Below, in pieces: positions 5,929 to 12,419 of a stretch of DNA of 16,030 nt. Source of the stretch: an uncultured Oscillospiraceae bacterium. Its GTDB lineage: Bacteria > Bacillota > Clostridia > Oscillospirales > JAAYXM01. Position numbers and translations under genes: made by a program. How positions within the stretch are numbered: the first letter of the stretch is position 1; every line of letters begins with the position of its first letter. The notes under the pieces are model-generated. The model did no database searches. It was not told the origin of the DNA and was given only the letters and a program-made list of their open reading frames with translations. The DNA lies in contig CAKSEF010000041.1 of NCBI GenBank assembly GCA_934446465.1, positions 1 to 16,030 of the forward strand. Reading direction: 5' to 3'.

Positions 5929-8079
5929 ATGCGGAAAAGGATTATAAGCATCCTGACGGCGCTTGCACTGTGCCTGACCCTGCTCCCCTCCGTAACGGCG
6001 GCCAACGGCGAGGGTTCAATGCAAATCTTTGTCAAATTACCCACCGGAAGAACTCTCACGCTTAACGTGGAGCCGGGTTCTACAATCTCGGAGGTCAAGA
6101 CGAAGATTCGGGAAAAAGCGGGCACTCCGTCCGACCAGCAGGTGCTTACTTACAATAACAGACAGCTTAACGACGGAGATACCCTTGCAGATTACAATAT
6201 TCAAAGAGAAAGCACCCTCTTTATGAGCATCAAGGGAAACCTGTCGTTTGACCTTAACGGCTACAGACTGATAATTAACGGAAGCAACACCTCCGTCAGA
6301 GCAGAAGCCGACAGCTCGCAGGAGGGCGGCGGTATTCTGACTCTTGATAACACAACCATTTCCTGCGATGACGAATCCCCGATTGACTCATCTGATTTGG
6401 ACGTGCTTAAAATCGTCCTCAACGGCAGAAACAAGGTCGAATCTATGTGGTCTACCGGCATCATTGCAAATTCCCTCGTTTTCAGCGGGGACGGAAGCAT
6501 TGATATTCTCGGCAAAGCTTCCTATAACTGGCCCGCAGACTGCCTCGGCGACATCACGGTCAACAGCGGCGATGTGGTGATGCAGGGCGTGGATTCTGCC
6601 GTCTGCATTGACGGCACGCTCACGGTAAACGGCGGCACGCTGACGCTTATTGCCACAAGCCCCGACGATACAATAACGCTCGACTGCGGGCTCGAAGACC
6701 CGAAGATTTCCCTCGGGCAGGACATAATCATGATTACAAGCGAGAACCCGAGCGGCGCGGACGCCGTCCTTACCGACATAAATAACGTGAACAAAATTTC
6801 AAAAGCGAAGTTCATCAAATTTTTCAACAAAAATGTTGCCGTCACCTTTGCCCCGGGTGCAAACGGCACGGGAGCACAGTTTGAGCAAAACAAGGTCTAC
6901 GGCGAAGACCTTACCCTCCCGAACGCCGGCTTTACCCGCAGGGGCTACACGCAAATCGGCTGGACAACCTCGGACGGCGGCGCGAAGATGTATGACCTCG
7001 GCGGAGCTTATACGGGTAATGAAGCCGTAACGCTCTACCCCGCATGGAAAGCCGAATCCTATGCCATTACTTATCGCTCGCTTGCCGCGGGAGAAAACCT
7101 CCCCTCTTCTCATACATACGGCACCGAAACGCGCATACCGAATCCTGTCTGCAAGTACTTCACCTTTAACGGCTGGCTGATTAACGGTGGTACGGCTGCC
7201 GTGAAGTCCCTGACACTCGGAGCCGAGGATTACGCGTCCGACATTACCCTTGAGGCGTCGTGGACTCCAGACAAATCGGGGCGCCACGACAACAGTTCCG
7301 TTCTGTCCTATGAGATAAATATTGCCAAAACCGAACACGGTTCCGTGTCTGCCGACGCCAAGAGCGCGGTCAAAGGAAGCACCGTAAACGTAAGCGCCAA
7401 TCCCGACAACGGCTATGAGCTTGAAACCGTAACCGTTACCGACAGTATCGGCAATGAACTTAAGCTCACGGATAACGGCAGCGGGAAATACTCCTTCACA
7501 ATGCCCGGCAGCAGCGTTAAGGTCAGCACAGTCTTCGCGGAAGACAACAGCGTCCTTAACTTCTTCTATGACGTACCCAATGATGCTTATTACTATGAAG
7601 CGGTCAAGTGGGCGGCGGGAAAAGGCATCACCGGCGGTGTCGGCAATTACCTGTTTGCGCCGAACAGTCCCTGCACACGCGCACAGATTGTTACTTTCAT
7701 GTGGCGCGCGGCGGGTTCGCCCGTGGTAAACTACGCCATGAACATGACGGACGTTCCGTCGGACGCATACTACACGGAAGCCGTTCGCTGGGCACTCAGC
7801 GAAGGAATCACAGTAGGAACAAGCACCGACAAGTTCAGTCCCGATGCAGTCTGCACCCGTGCACACGGCGTAACGTTTCTGTTCCGTGCGTTCAGGGCCT
7901 CCGCTTCGGGCGCATCCGGCTTCAGCGATGTTCCGGCAGACGCCTATTACGCGAATGCGGTAAAATGGGCTGTGGACAACGGCATTACAAACGGTATCGG
8001 CGGCGGTTTATTCGCCCCTGACAACACCTGCACCAGAGCACAAATCGTAACTCTGCTGTGGAGAGCTTACAACAGGTAA
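5929..8079 (+). CDS. Secreted SLH-domain cell-surface protein with an N-terminal ubiquitin-like domain
   Basis: 716 residues. Domains seen in order: signal peptide (1-25; KR, hydrophobic core, likely cut after SVTA or one residue later); ubiquitin-like domain (31-102); a region of short hydrophobic strands and glycines (about 103-300; LTVNGGTLTL, ITVNSGDVVM) resembling beta-helix or carbohydrate-binding repeats; two Listeria-Bacteroides/InlB B-type repeats (about 303-374 with GYTQIGW and YPAWKA; 377-446 with FTFNGWLING and LEASW); a divergent bacterial repeat (460-537); and three SLH domains (546-598, 606-655, 665-714), each with a DVP.DAYY...AV.WA core and a CTRA-type motif. SLH domains bind pyruvylated secondary wall polymer, so the ubiquitin-like domain should face outward at the N-terminus of the mature protein. 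Single gene with its own promoter and terminator, divergent from the XRE operon. Role unknown; adhesion or host interaction is inference. Confidence 0.93.
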   Translation: MRKRIISILTALALCLTLLPSVTAANGEGSMQIFVKLPTGRTLTLNVEPGSTISEVKTKIREKAGTPSDQQVLTYNNRQLNDGDTLADYNIQRESTLFMSIKGNLSFDLNGYRLIINGSNTSVRAEADSSQEGGGILTLDNTTISCDDESPIDSSDLDVLKIVLNGRNKVESMWSTGIIANSLVFSGDGSIDILGKASYNWPADCLGDITVNSGDVVMQGVDSAVCIDGTLTVNGGTLTLIATSPDDTITLDCGLEDPKISLGQDIIMITSENPSGADAVLTDINNVNKISKAKFIKFFNKNVAVTFAPGANGTGAQFEQNKVYGEDLTLPNAGFTRRGYTQIGWTTSDGGAKMYDLGGAYTGNEAVTLYPAWKAESYAITYRSLAAGENLPSSHTYGTETRIPNPVCKYFTFNGWLINGGTAAVKSLTLGAEDYASDITLEASWTPDKSGRHDNSSVLSYEINIAKTEHGSVSADAKSAVKGSTVNVSANPDNGYELETVTVTDSIGNELKLTDNGSGKYSFTMPGSSVKVSTVFAEDNSVLNFFYDVPNDAYYYEAVKWAAGKGITGGVGNYLFAPNSPCTRAQIVTFMWRAAGSPVVNYAMNMTDVPSDAYYTEAVRWALSEGITVGTSTDKFSPDAVCTRAHGVTFLFRAFRASASGASGFSDVPADAYYANAVKWAVDNGITNGIGGGLFAPDNTCTRAQIVTLLWRAYNR
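6019..6234 (+). other. Ubiquitin-like domain (residues 31-102 of the SLH protein)
   Basis: The domain begins MQIFVKLPTGRTLTLNVEPG and aligns to eukaryotic ubiquitin positions 1-71 with no gap and 42 identities by hand count, including DQQ (39-41 in ubiquitin numbering), the run DYNIQ (58-62) and ESTL (64-67). It even keeps a methionine at ubiquitin position 1. Lys6, 27, 29 and 33 are kept; Lys11, 48 and 63 are all arginine. The interaction patch Leu8/Ile44/Val70 is Pro/Thr/Ser, His68 is Phe, and the chain continues into the next domain instead of ending LRLRGG. It should fold like ubiquitin but cannot be conjugated through a C-terminal glycine. Confidence 0.93.
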
Positions 8080-8083
8080 TAAT

Positions 8084-8125
8084 AAAAAACAACGGCGGGA
8101 AATGCTTTCCCGCCGTTGTTTTTTT
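8084..8125. terminator. Bidirectional intrinsic terminator
   Basis: AACAACGGCGGGAAA (8088-8102) and TTTCCCGCCGTTGTT (8106-8120) form a perfect 15-bp stem with a TGC loop. It is flanked by A-rich sequence on the left and seven T on the right, so it works in both directions. It lies between the convergent SLH gene and lipoprotein gene. Confidence 0.93.
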
Positions 8126-8131
8126 GCCTGA

Positions 8132-8614
8132 TTAATATTCTATTGTCATTCCCTTTTCTTCTGCGAGGCTTTCAAGAGCTTTGTTATATTCATCAAGGAG
8201 CTTGATTCCCTCTTCAAGCTTTGCCTTGCCTGTGTTCATTGCTGTCTCGTCGCCCGTATTGCAGTATTCAACAGTTTTTGTATAGCCTTCCTTGTATGCT
8301 TCCATTACCTTGACATACTTATCTTTGATACTCTTGACTTCATCTGTCTCGGGGTTGATTTTTGAGAGCTTGTCAAGCGAATCGTTGATAAGCGGAAGAA
8401 TTACATTATTTGCGCTGTTGATGACTTCCTCATCCTTTGTGTAGTTTTCCCATTTGCCGGATTCTTCCTTGATTTTGTCGTAGTTTGCGTTGACATCAAC
8501 CATGTCTGTGTTCATGTATTTCGTAAAATCGTCTGCTACGGGGTCGGAACCGCATCCCGCGAGAAGCGAGAGTCCCATAACAAGCAAAAGTGTAATTGCA
8601 ATAATCTTTTTCAT
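8132..8614 (-). CDS. Small helical lipoprotein, paralogue of its upstream neighbour
   Basis: 160 residues. Seen: a lipoprotein signal peptide ending in the lipobox LLAGC (18-21 plus Cys22 region), then a charged, mainly helical mature part with no internal membrane segment. No known domain is recognised. It aligns along its length with the preceding 163-residue lipoprotein: shared INDSLDKLSKI, a D.Y.K.M...K.GY core, and near-identical ends EEKGMTIEY / DENGMTVEY. The gene has AAGGAGA before its ATG and ends at the bidirectional terminator, as last gene of a three-gene minus-strand cluster. It should be displayed on the outer face of the membrane. Function unknown; the heptad-like spacing hints at a small helical bundle (inference). 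Confidence 0.85.
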   Translation of the reverse strand: MKKIIAITLLLVMGLSLLAGCGSDPVADDFTKYMNTDMVDVNANYDKIKEESGKWENYTKDEEVINSANNVILPLINDSLDKLSKINPETDEVKSIKDKYVKVMEAYKEGYTKTVEYCNTGDETAMNTGKAKLEEGIKLLDEYNKALESLAEEKGMTIEY

Positions 8615-8674
8615 ATCAATTTCTCCTTTTTTATCTGTCTTTAACCGCGCGGTTTAAGAGCGTTGCGATACAGC

Positions 8675-9166
8675 TTAATATTCAACGGTCATTCCGTTTT
8701 CGTCGGCAAGTTTTTCAAGCTCCGTGTTGTATTCGTTGAGCTGTTCCGTGCCCTCCTTGAGCTTATCCCCTGCCGCTGTCGATAACTCTACATCGTTTTT
8801 GTTGCAGGCGTCGAGCATCATTTCGTATCCTGCCTTGAATGTCGTCATCGACTTTTCGTACTTATCCTTGAGTGCCTTTACGCTCTCCGTCTCAAGTGTG
8901 ATTTTCGAGAGCTTGTCAAGCGAATCGTTTATCTTCGGGAGCACTTTTCCGCTTATGCTTTCGGCAATCGCGGTGTTGTCCTGCATGTCCTCCCATTTTG
9001 AAATCTCGGCCTTTACATCTTCGTAGTTTGCCGTTATGTCCTTCATATCCGTATTGATGAACTTTTCAAGCTCTTCTGACTCGGGGCTTGCTCCGCAGCC
9101 TGCAAAAACGCCGAATACCATAACAAGCATCAGCACTGCGGCCAGAATTTTTGCGGTCTTCTTCAT
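8675..9166 (-). CDS. Small helical lipoprotein (tandem paralogue)
   Basis: 163 residues with a lipoprotein signal peptide and lipobox VFAGC, followed by a helical, acidic mature region with no recognised domain. It is a clear paralogue of the 160-residue lipoprotein 60 bases downstream, sharing FINTDM/YMNTDM, YEDVKAEISKWE/YDKIKEESGKWE, INDSLDKLSKI and the GMTVEY/GMTIEY end, so a tandem duplication followed by divergence is the simplest history. A good AAGGAGAG binding site precedes the ATG at 9166. It follows the LemA-like gene by 66 bases, consistent with one operon. Function unknown. Confidence 0.85.
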   Translation of the reverse strand: MKKTAKILAAVLMLVMVFGVFAGCGASPESEELEKFINTDMKDITANYEDVKAEISKWEDMQDNTAIAESISGKVLPKINDSLDKLSKITLETESVKALKDKYEKSMTTFKAGYEMMLDACNKNDVELSTAAGDKLKEGTEQLNEYNTELEKLADENGMTVEY

Positions 9167-9232
9167 GTTTTTCTCTCCTTATGAAACAGATTGATTTTCA
9201 GTCGTCGGCTCCTGTACGGAACGCGGTTGGGA

Positions 9233-9535
9233 TTATTCGCAGTTCTTGCTCCTAAACCCCAAAAGCCGTCCCGGCAAATAGTTCCATGGCTTATGCAATG
9301 TGCTGTTATAGTGCTCCACAGCCTGGCGGTATATGTCCTCGCTTCTTTCGAGAACTGCGCGCTCATCCGCACCGCCCTGCGCATTGCGGTTTCTCTGACG
9401 GCAAACGGAAAGCTGGACAGACGCACTGTCCACCATGCTTTTAACACCGTCCATCGCAAGCTGTACTATTCGGAACCACATCGCGGCCGCGGCACAAACG
9501 CTTATCCCCGCGATTGGCCACGCAACCCATGACAT
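9233..9535 (-). CDS. Small membrane protein with a LemA-like C-terminal motif
   Basis: 100 residues. Seen: an N-terminal hydrophobic segment (about 4-26), then a basic, glutamine-rich helical stretch, and ERSEDIYRQAVEHYNSTLHK (63-82) followed by PWNYLPGRLLGF (83-94). This last part resembles the C-terminal end of LemA proteins (pattern: ..Y...V..YN......P....A...GF), while most of the usual LemA helical core is absent; LemA proteins are normally near 180-200 residues. The start ATG at 9535 has GGGAGGTGAGG five bases upstream, close to the full anti-Shine-Dalgarno complement, which supports a real gene. First gene of the cluster with the two lipoproteins, so a shared envelope role is possible. 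The LemA link is by eye only. Confidence 0.72.
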   Translation of the reverse strand: MSWVAWPIAGISVCAAAAMWFRIVQLAMDGVKSMVDSASVQLSVCRQRNRNAQGGADERAVLERSEDIYRQAVEHYNSTLHKPWNYLPGRLLGFRSKNCE

Positions 9536-9723
9536 CAGAACCTCACCTCCCGCAAAGATGCCGATACTAACCTATTATCCGTGAGTGTACCACAACATGC
9601 ACTCCTTTTTTTGCCTTGTGCGCGAAATGTGTATTTTTTCTCCCCGAAATGCAAAAACACTGTGGCGGTGCGGGGCAATATGTGATAAAATCAAAGCAGA
9701 TGATTTTTGCGGAGGTAGAATGT

Positions 9724-10440
9724 ATGTATATTGCGGTTTGCGACGATAAGCCCGAAGAACTCAAATCGGTTTTGAATCTTCTCGCCAAGTGGCAGTGCGA
9801 TTCCGGCACACCCCTGCGCTATAAGGCGTTTTCCGGCGCAAGCGAGCTCTTGGACGCGGCGAAAAAAGAACGGTTCACTCTGTATCTTCTCGATGTCATA
9901 ATGCCGGGAATTGACGGAATCTCCGCCGCCCGTGAGATACGTATGTTTGACACGGCATCTGATATCGTATTTCTCACGTCCTCTCCGGGGTTCGCCTATG
10001 AAAGCTACGGAGTCAAGGCCCTCGACTACATTCTCAAGCCCGTCAGCGAACGCCTTCTCTTCCCGATTCTTGACACGCTCGCACTTCGGGAATCCGAACC
10101 GCGCGACGGAATCACGGTAAAATCCGGGGATACAATTATACACATTCCGTTCTCATCGCTCACCTACGTCGAGGTGAACGGAAAGCACCTGTATTTCAAC
10201 TTGACGGACAAGACGGTTCAGGAGGTTTCGGGCACGCTAAAAAACTATGAGGAGCTTCTGCTCTCGCGCAGTGAGTTTGTCCGAACACACCGCTCGTATA
10301 TTGTAAATATGCTCCAGATAAAAGAGCTGTCCCCGTCGGGGATTATAACATTCTCGAAAAAAAACGTACCCGTTTCAAGACTTCTCTACCCATCATTGCA
10401 AAAGAGCTATATGAAGCTCCTTTTTGCGGAAAGGACGTGA
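9724..10440 (+). CDS. LytTR-family response regulator (AgrA/LytR type)
   Basis: 238 residues. The receiver domain (1-120) has the acidic pair DD (7-8), phosphoacceptor D57 in LYLLDVIMPGIDG, T85 in VFLTSS and K105 in DYILKPVS. The LytTR DNA-binding domain (about 128-235) includes FSSLTYVEVNGKHLYF, SEFVRTHRSYIVN (183-195) and the closing VSR. Such proteins bind paired imperfect direct repeats as dimers (established). The ATG at 9724 has GGAGGT seven bases upstream; the longer in-frame extension to 9616 is rejected because it lacks a binding site and family homology. It ends four bases before the sensor kinase start, forming a standard two-component operon. Targets are unknown; no agrB/agrD peptide genes lie in the window. 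Confidence 0.94.
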   Translation: MYIAVCDDKPEELKSVLNLLAKWQCDSGTPLRYKAFSGASELLDAAKKERFTLYLLDVIMPGIDGISAAREIRMFDTASDIVFLTSSPGFAYESYGVKALDYILKPVSERLLFPILDTLALRESEPRDGITVKSGDTIIHIPFSSLTYVEVNGKHLYFNLTDKTVQEVSGTLKNYEELLLSRSEFVRTHRSYIVNMLQIKELSPSGIITFSKKNVPVSRLLYPSLQKSYMKLLFAERT

Positions 10441-10444
10441 TTTT

Positions 10445-11746
10445 ATGATTATTACAACATATTCCCCCTCACTTGTTCTTCTTTTCGTTTTCATTCTGCT
10501 CTGGATGATTTCCGATATGCGCTGGTCAAGCCTTAACCGCGCGCAGAAATTTCTCATTCCCGCGCTTGTTCTGATTCTCATGGTGATAAACGACGTTCTC
10601 CGCAGTGTAATGGGCTCTTATAACTTCCTAAAAATAATTGTGTTTACCATGCACGTTCCGTTCTTTTTTATATTCCTGTTCACCGCAAAATACGGTGTCA
10701 TAAAGACTGCGTTTATGATTATTACGGGAATGGTTTTCACCGCACCAACCATAATTGTCAGCAACTTTACGAAGCAGTTCATCTCGGGCGGCAAAGAAGC
10801 GCTCCTCATATCAAATCTCCTTTCGTATGTATGCGTGCTCACGCTCGTCTGCTTCGTTTTCAAACGCAGGTTTAACTATCTCTTTAAGTACGGCGAGAAA
10901 AGTCTGTTCCTGAAGTTTTCAATCGTTCCCGTTCTCTATTATATTTACGCTTTCGCGTATATGAACGTCAATTTTGCATCGTTCAATACACCGAGCGGTA
11001 TGCTTGTGCGTTATCTCCCGACAATAGTTGTCTTTGCTTTTTATTTTCTTCTGCCCGACAACTATAAAACCATGAGCGAAAAGCATGATATGCAGTCGGC
11101 GCAGACGGTTCTCGAGCGCCAGCTTGCGTCGGCGAAGGAGCAAATCGCCATGCTTAATGAAACGCGTACTCAGACCGCCGTCTATCAGCACGATATGCGC
11201 CACCACCTCGCAATGATTGAAGGATACATAGACTCCGGCAATACGTCCCGGGCAAAGGAATATATAAAAGAAATCCGCTCGGATATCGACTCAATAACGC
11301 TCAAGCGGTTCTGCAAAAACGAAACGCTTAATCTTCTCTGCTCGTTTTTTCTGCAAAAATCAAACGAGGAGGGTGTTGAATTTACAGTCGATGCAAACCT
11401 TGAAAATGACATTCCGCTTTCTGAAACCGAGTTCTGCTCCGTCATCTCAAACGGACTTGAAAATGCCTTCCGTGCCGTATCCGATATCGAAAGTTCAAAA
11501 AAATGGGTCAGCCTCTACTGCGGAATCCGACACAGCAAGCTGTTAATCGAAATTAAAAACCCGTATTCGGGGGACATAAAAAAGAATAACGGTCTGCCCT
11601 CGTCCGAAAGGCAGAATCACGGCTACGGCTGCCGAAGCATTTATACTATCACCTCACACTACCGCGGAATCTGTACATTTGAGCCGAAAGACGGTGTTTT
11701 CACCCTTCAAATTATCATACCTATTGAAAGGAACATAAGAACATGA
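10445..11746 (+). CDS. AgrC-type GHKL sensor histidine kinase
   Basis: 433 residues from the ATG at 10445, which follows an AAGGACGTGA binding site; an upstream TTG at 10424 is less likely. Seen: six or seven hydrophobic membrane segments (about 8-24, 36-53, 63-81, 87-105, 123-140, 155-173, 188-204), a linker coiled coil (about 212-240), the H-box QHDMRHHL with phosphorylated His249, the N-box NGLENAF (336-342) and the G-box HGYGC (392-396). This is the HPK10/AgrC layout, in which the membrane half senses a signal (often a peptide) and phosphorylates a LytTR regulator. That regulator is encoded directly upstream. The two lack the peptide maturation genes, so the input is unknown. The stop overlaps the start codon of a decayed hydrolase gene (ATGA). 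Confidence 0.92.
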   Translation: MIITTYSPSLVLLFVFILLWMISDMRWSSLNRAQKFLIPALVLILMVINDVLRSVMGSYNFLKIIVFTMHVPFFFIFLFTAKYGVIKTAFMIITGMVFTAPTIIVSNFTKQFISGGKEALLISNLLSYVCVLTLVCFVFKRRFNYLFKYGEKSLFLKFSIVPVLYYIYAFAYMNVNFASFNTPSGMLVRYLPTIVVFAFYFLLPDNYKTMSEKHDMQSAQTVLERQLASAKEQIAMLNETRTQTAVYQHDMRHHLAMIEGYIDSGNTSRAKEYIKEIRSDIDSITLKRFCKNETLNLLCSFFLQKSNEEGVEFTVDANLENDIPLSETEFCSVISNGLENAFRAVSDIESSKKWVSLYCGIRHSKLLIEIKNPYSGDIKKNNGLPSSERQNHGYGCRSIYTITSHYRGICTFEPKDGVFTLQIIIPIERNIRT

Positions 11747-12039
11747 AAAGGGAAATAACCAAAATCTGCAAAATTCCCGCAATTATATGGGGAGCCCCGT
11801 CGTCAAAGGTATGTCTCTGCATACACGGCAAAGGCGGAAACAAGGAGTAGGCGGAATGGCTTTCAAAAACGGAAATATTGTATGCCTCCCGCGACAATCT
11901 GACCTCACGGGATGTCGTTGCCGCTTTTGTAAGCAGGCACGGCTGCAATTTGTCCGTCACGGAAAACGTCGAGCATTGGTTTCATACCCCCAAGCAGATC
12001 GATTTTCTGCGCAAATGGATTGGGAAAAACACTAATTGA
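11743..12039 (+). pseudogene. Decayed alpha/beta hydrolase gene (internal deletion and in-frame stop)
   Basis: From the ATG at 11743, which overlaps the kinase stop as ATGA, the frame reads MKREITKICKIPAIIWGAPS, then KVCLCIHGKGGNKE and a TAG (11848-11850). The same frame continues AEWLSKTEILYASRDNLTS and ends with ENVEHWFHTPKQIDFLRKWI before TGA (12037-12039). The first part matches the N-terminal strand and HGKGG oxyanion region of alpha/beta hydrolases, and the second matches the C-terminal Asp (SRDN) and His (EHW) of the catalytic triad. The middle, with the GXSXG nucleophile, is missing; family members are about 250 residues and only 98 codons remain. The TAG is likely a GAG glutamate codon changed at or near the deletion junction. 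AAAGGAA upstream shows it was once translated with the kinase. Confidence 0.82.
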
Positions 12040-12053
12040 AAACGAATCAATTT

Positions 12054-12085
12054 TCCGCAGGATTTTTTATCCTGCGGATTTTTAT
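12054..12085 (+). terminator. Terminator of the two-component operon
   Basis: CCGCAGGAT (12055-12063) pairs with ATCCTGCGG (12069-12077) around a five-T loop, extended by a T-A pair and followed by TTTTTATTTT. It ends transcription after the hydrolase remnant. Confidence 0.88.
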
Positions 12086-12097
12086 TTTAAAAAACAT

Positions 12098-12125
12098 TTG
12101 TATTTTCCCAAAAATGTGGTATCAT
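12098..12125 (+). promoter_or_regulatory. Extended -10 promoter for the structured RNA
   Basis: TGG directly precedes TATCAT (12120-12125), giving an extended -10 element. A poor -35 candidate, TTGTAT (12098-12103), is 16 bases upstream. The expected start, 12131-12133, coincides with the 5' strand of the outer helix of the RNA below. Confidence 0.5.
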
Positions 12126-12130
12126 AGTTA

Positions 12131-12335
12131 TGCCAAACTATTTTAATATTTTTGCTGTTCCATGCGGAGTAGCTATGTATTTTTTGTACTCTTTTTTACA
12201 TTCTACCTATTGAATATGTAAAAAAACGCAAATTTCTTTTGGTAGAATGTATAATCTCTATCTGTTAAAATAGTTTGGCGACTATCGGAGTTTGCGTTTT
12301 TTATGCGTCTGCTTCGGTAGGCGCATTTTTTATTT
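12131..12335 (+). ncRNA. Candidate stand-alone structured RNA with a pseudoknot
   Basis: About 205 nt between an extended -10 promoter and a strong terminator, with no convincing reading frame. Helix A: 12131-12147 with 12264-12280, 17 bp, of which the central GCCAAACTATTTTAA and its complement are perfect. Helix B: TACATTCTACC (12197-12207) with GGTAGAATGTA (12241-12251), 11 bp, inside A. Helix C: 12221-12236 (AAAAAACGCAAATTTC) with 12287-12302, 16 bp including two G-U, linking the loop of B to sequence 3' of A and so crossing A. Hairpin D: GCTGTTCC/GGAGTAGC around ATGC (about 12154-12173), 8 bp. The size and closing stem recall 6S RNA, but helix C does not fit that fold, and I recognise no known family. 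The pairings are seen; transcription and function are inferred. Confidence 0.6.
12303..12335 (+). terminator. UUCG-tetraloop intrinsic terminator
   Basis: ATGCGTCTGC (12303-12312), loop TTCG, GTAGGCGCAT (12317-12326): a 10-bp stem closed by the very stable C(UUCG)G loop and followed by TTTTTATTT. It ends the candidate RNA and insulates the stalk-domain gene downstream. Confidence 0.92.
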
Positions 12336-12419
12336 GCAAATGTCCGCAAAAAAAGGGGGGAGACTGTTTTTGCACTGCAAATCAGAAATGCTGATAATTC
12401 TGTGAAGGGAATGTAAAGA

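Noticed and set aside
6019..6234. Eukaryotic contamination or chimera as explanation of the ubiquitin sequence
   Set aside because: The domain is in one uninterrupted frame with a bacterial signal peptide, Shine-Dalgarno site and SLH repeats, has diverged at about 40 percent of positions, and has base composition like its surroundings.
6799..7866. Minus-strand open frame of 355 codons
   Set aside because: It lies wholly inside the SLH gene in the opposite strand, is rich in Gly/Val/Arg shadow composition, and lacks a binding site or any domain.
9163..9459. Minus-strand 98-codon frame
   Set aside because: Overlaps the LemA-like gene in another frame and has no binding site; the composition is Arg/Thr/Ser-rich as in a shadow frame.
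11787..12035. Plus-strand 82-codon frame
   Set aside because: It is out of frame with the hydrolase remnant, whose homologous residues are all in the frame that starts at 11743.
12370..12398. TTGCAC-17-GATAAT as promoter for the stalk-domain gene
   Set aside because: The predicted transcription start would fall on the ribosome binding site, leaving almost no leader, and the -35 matches poorly.
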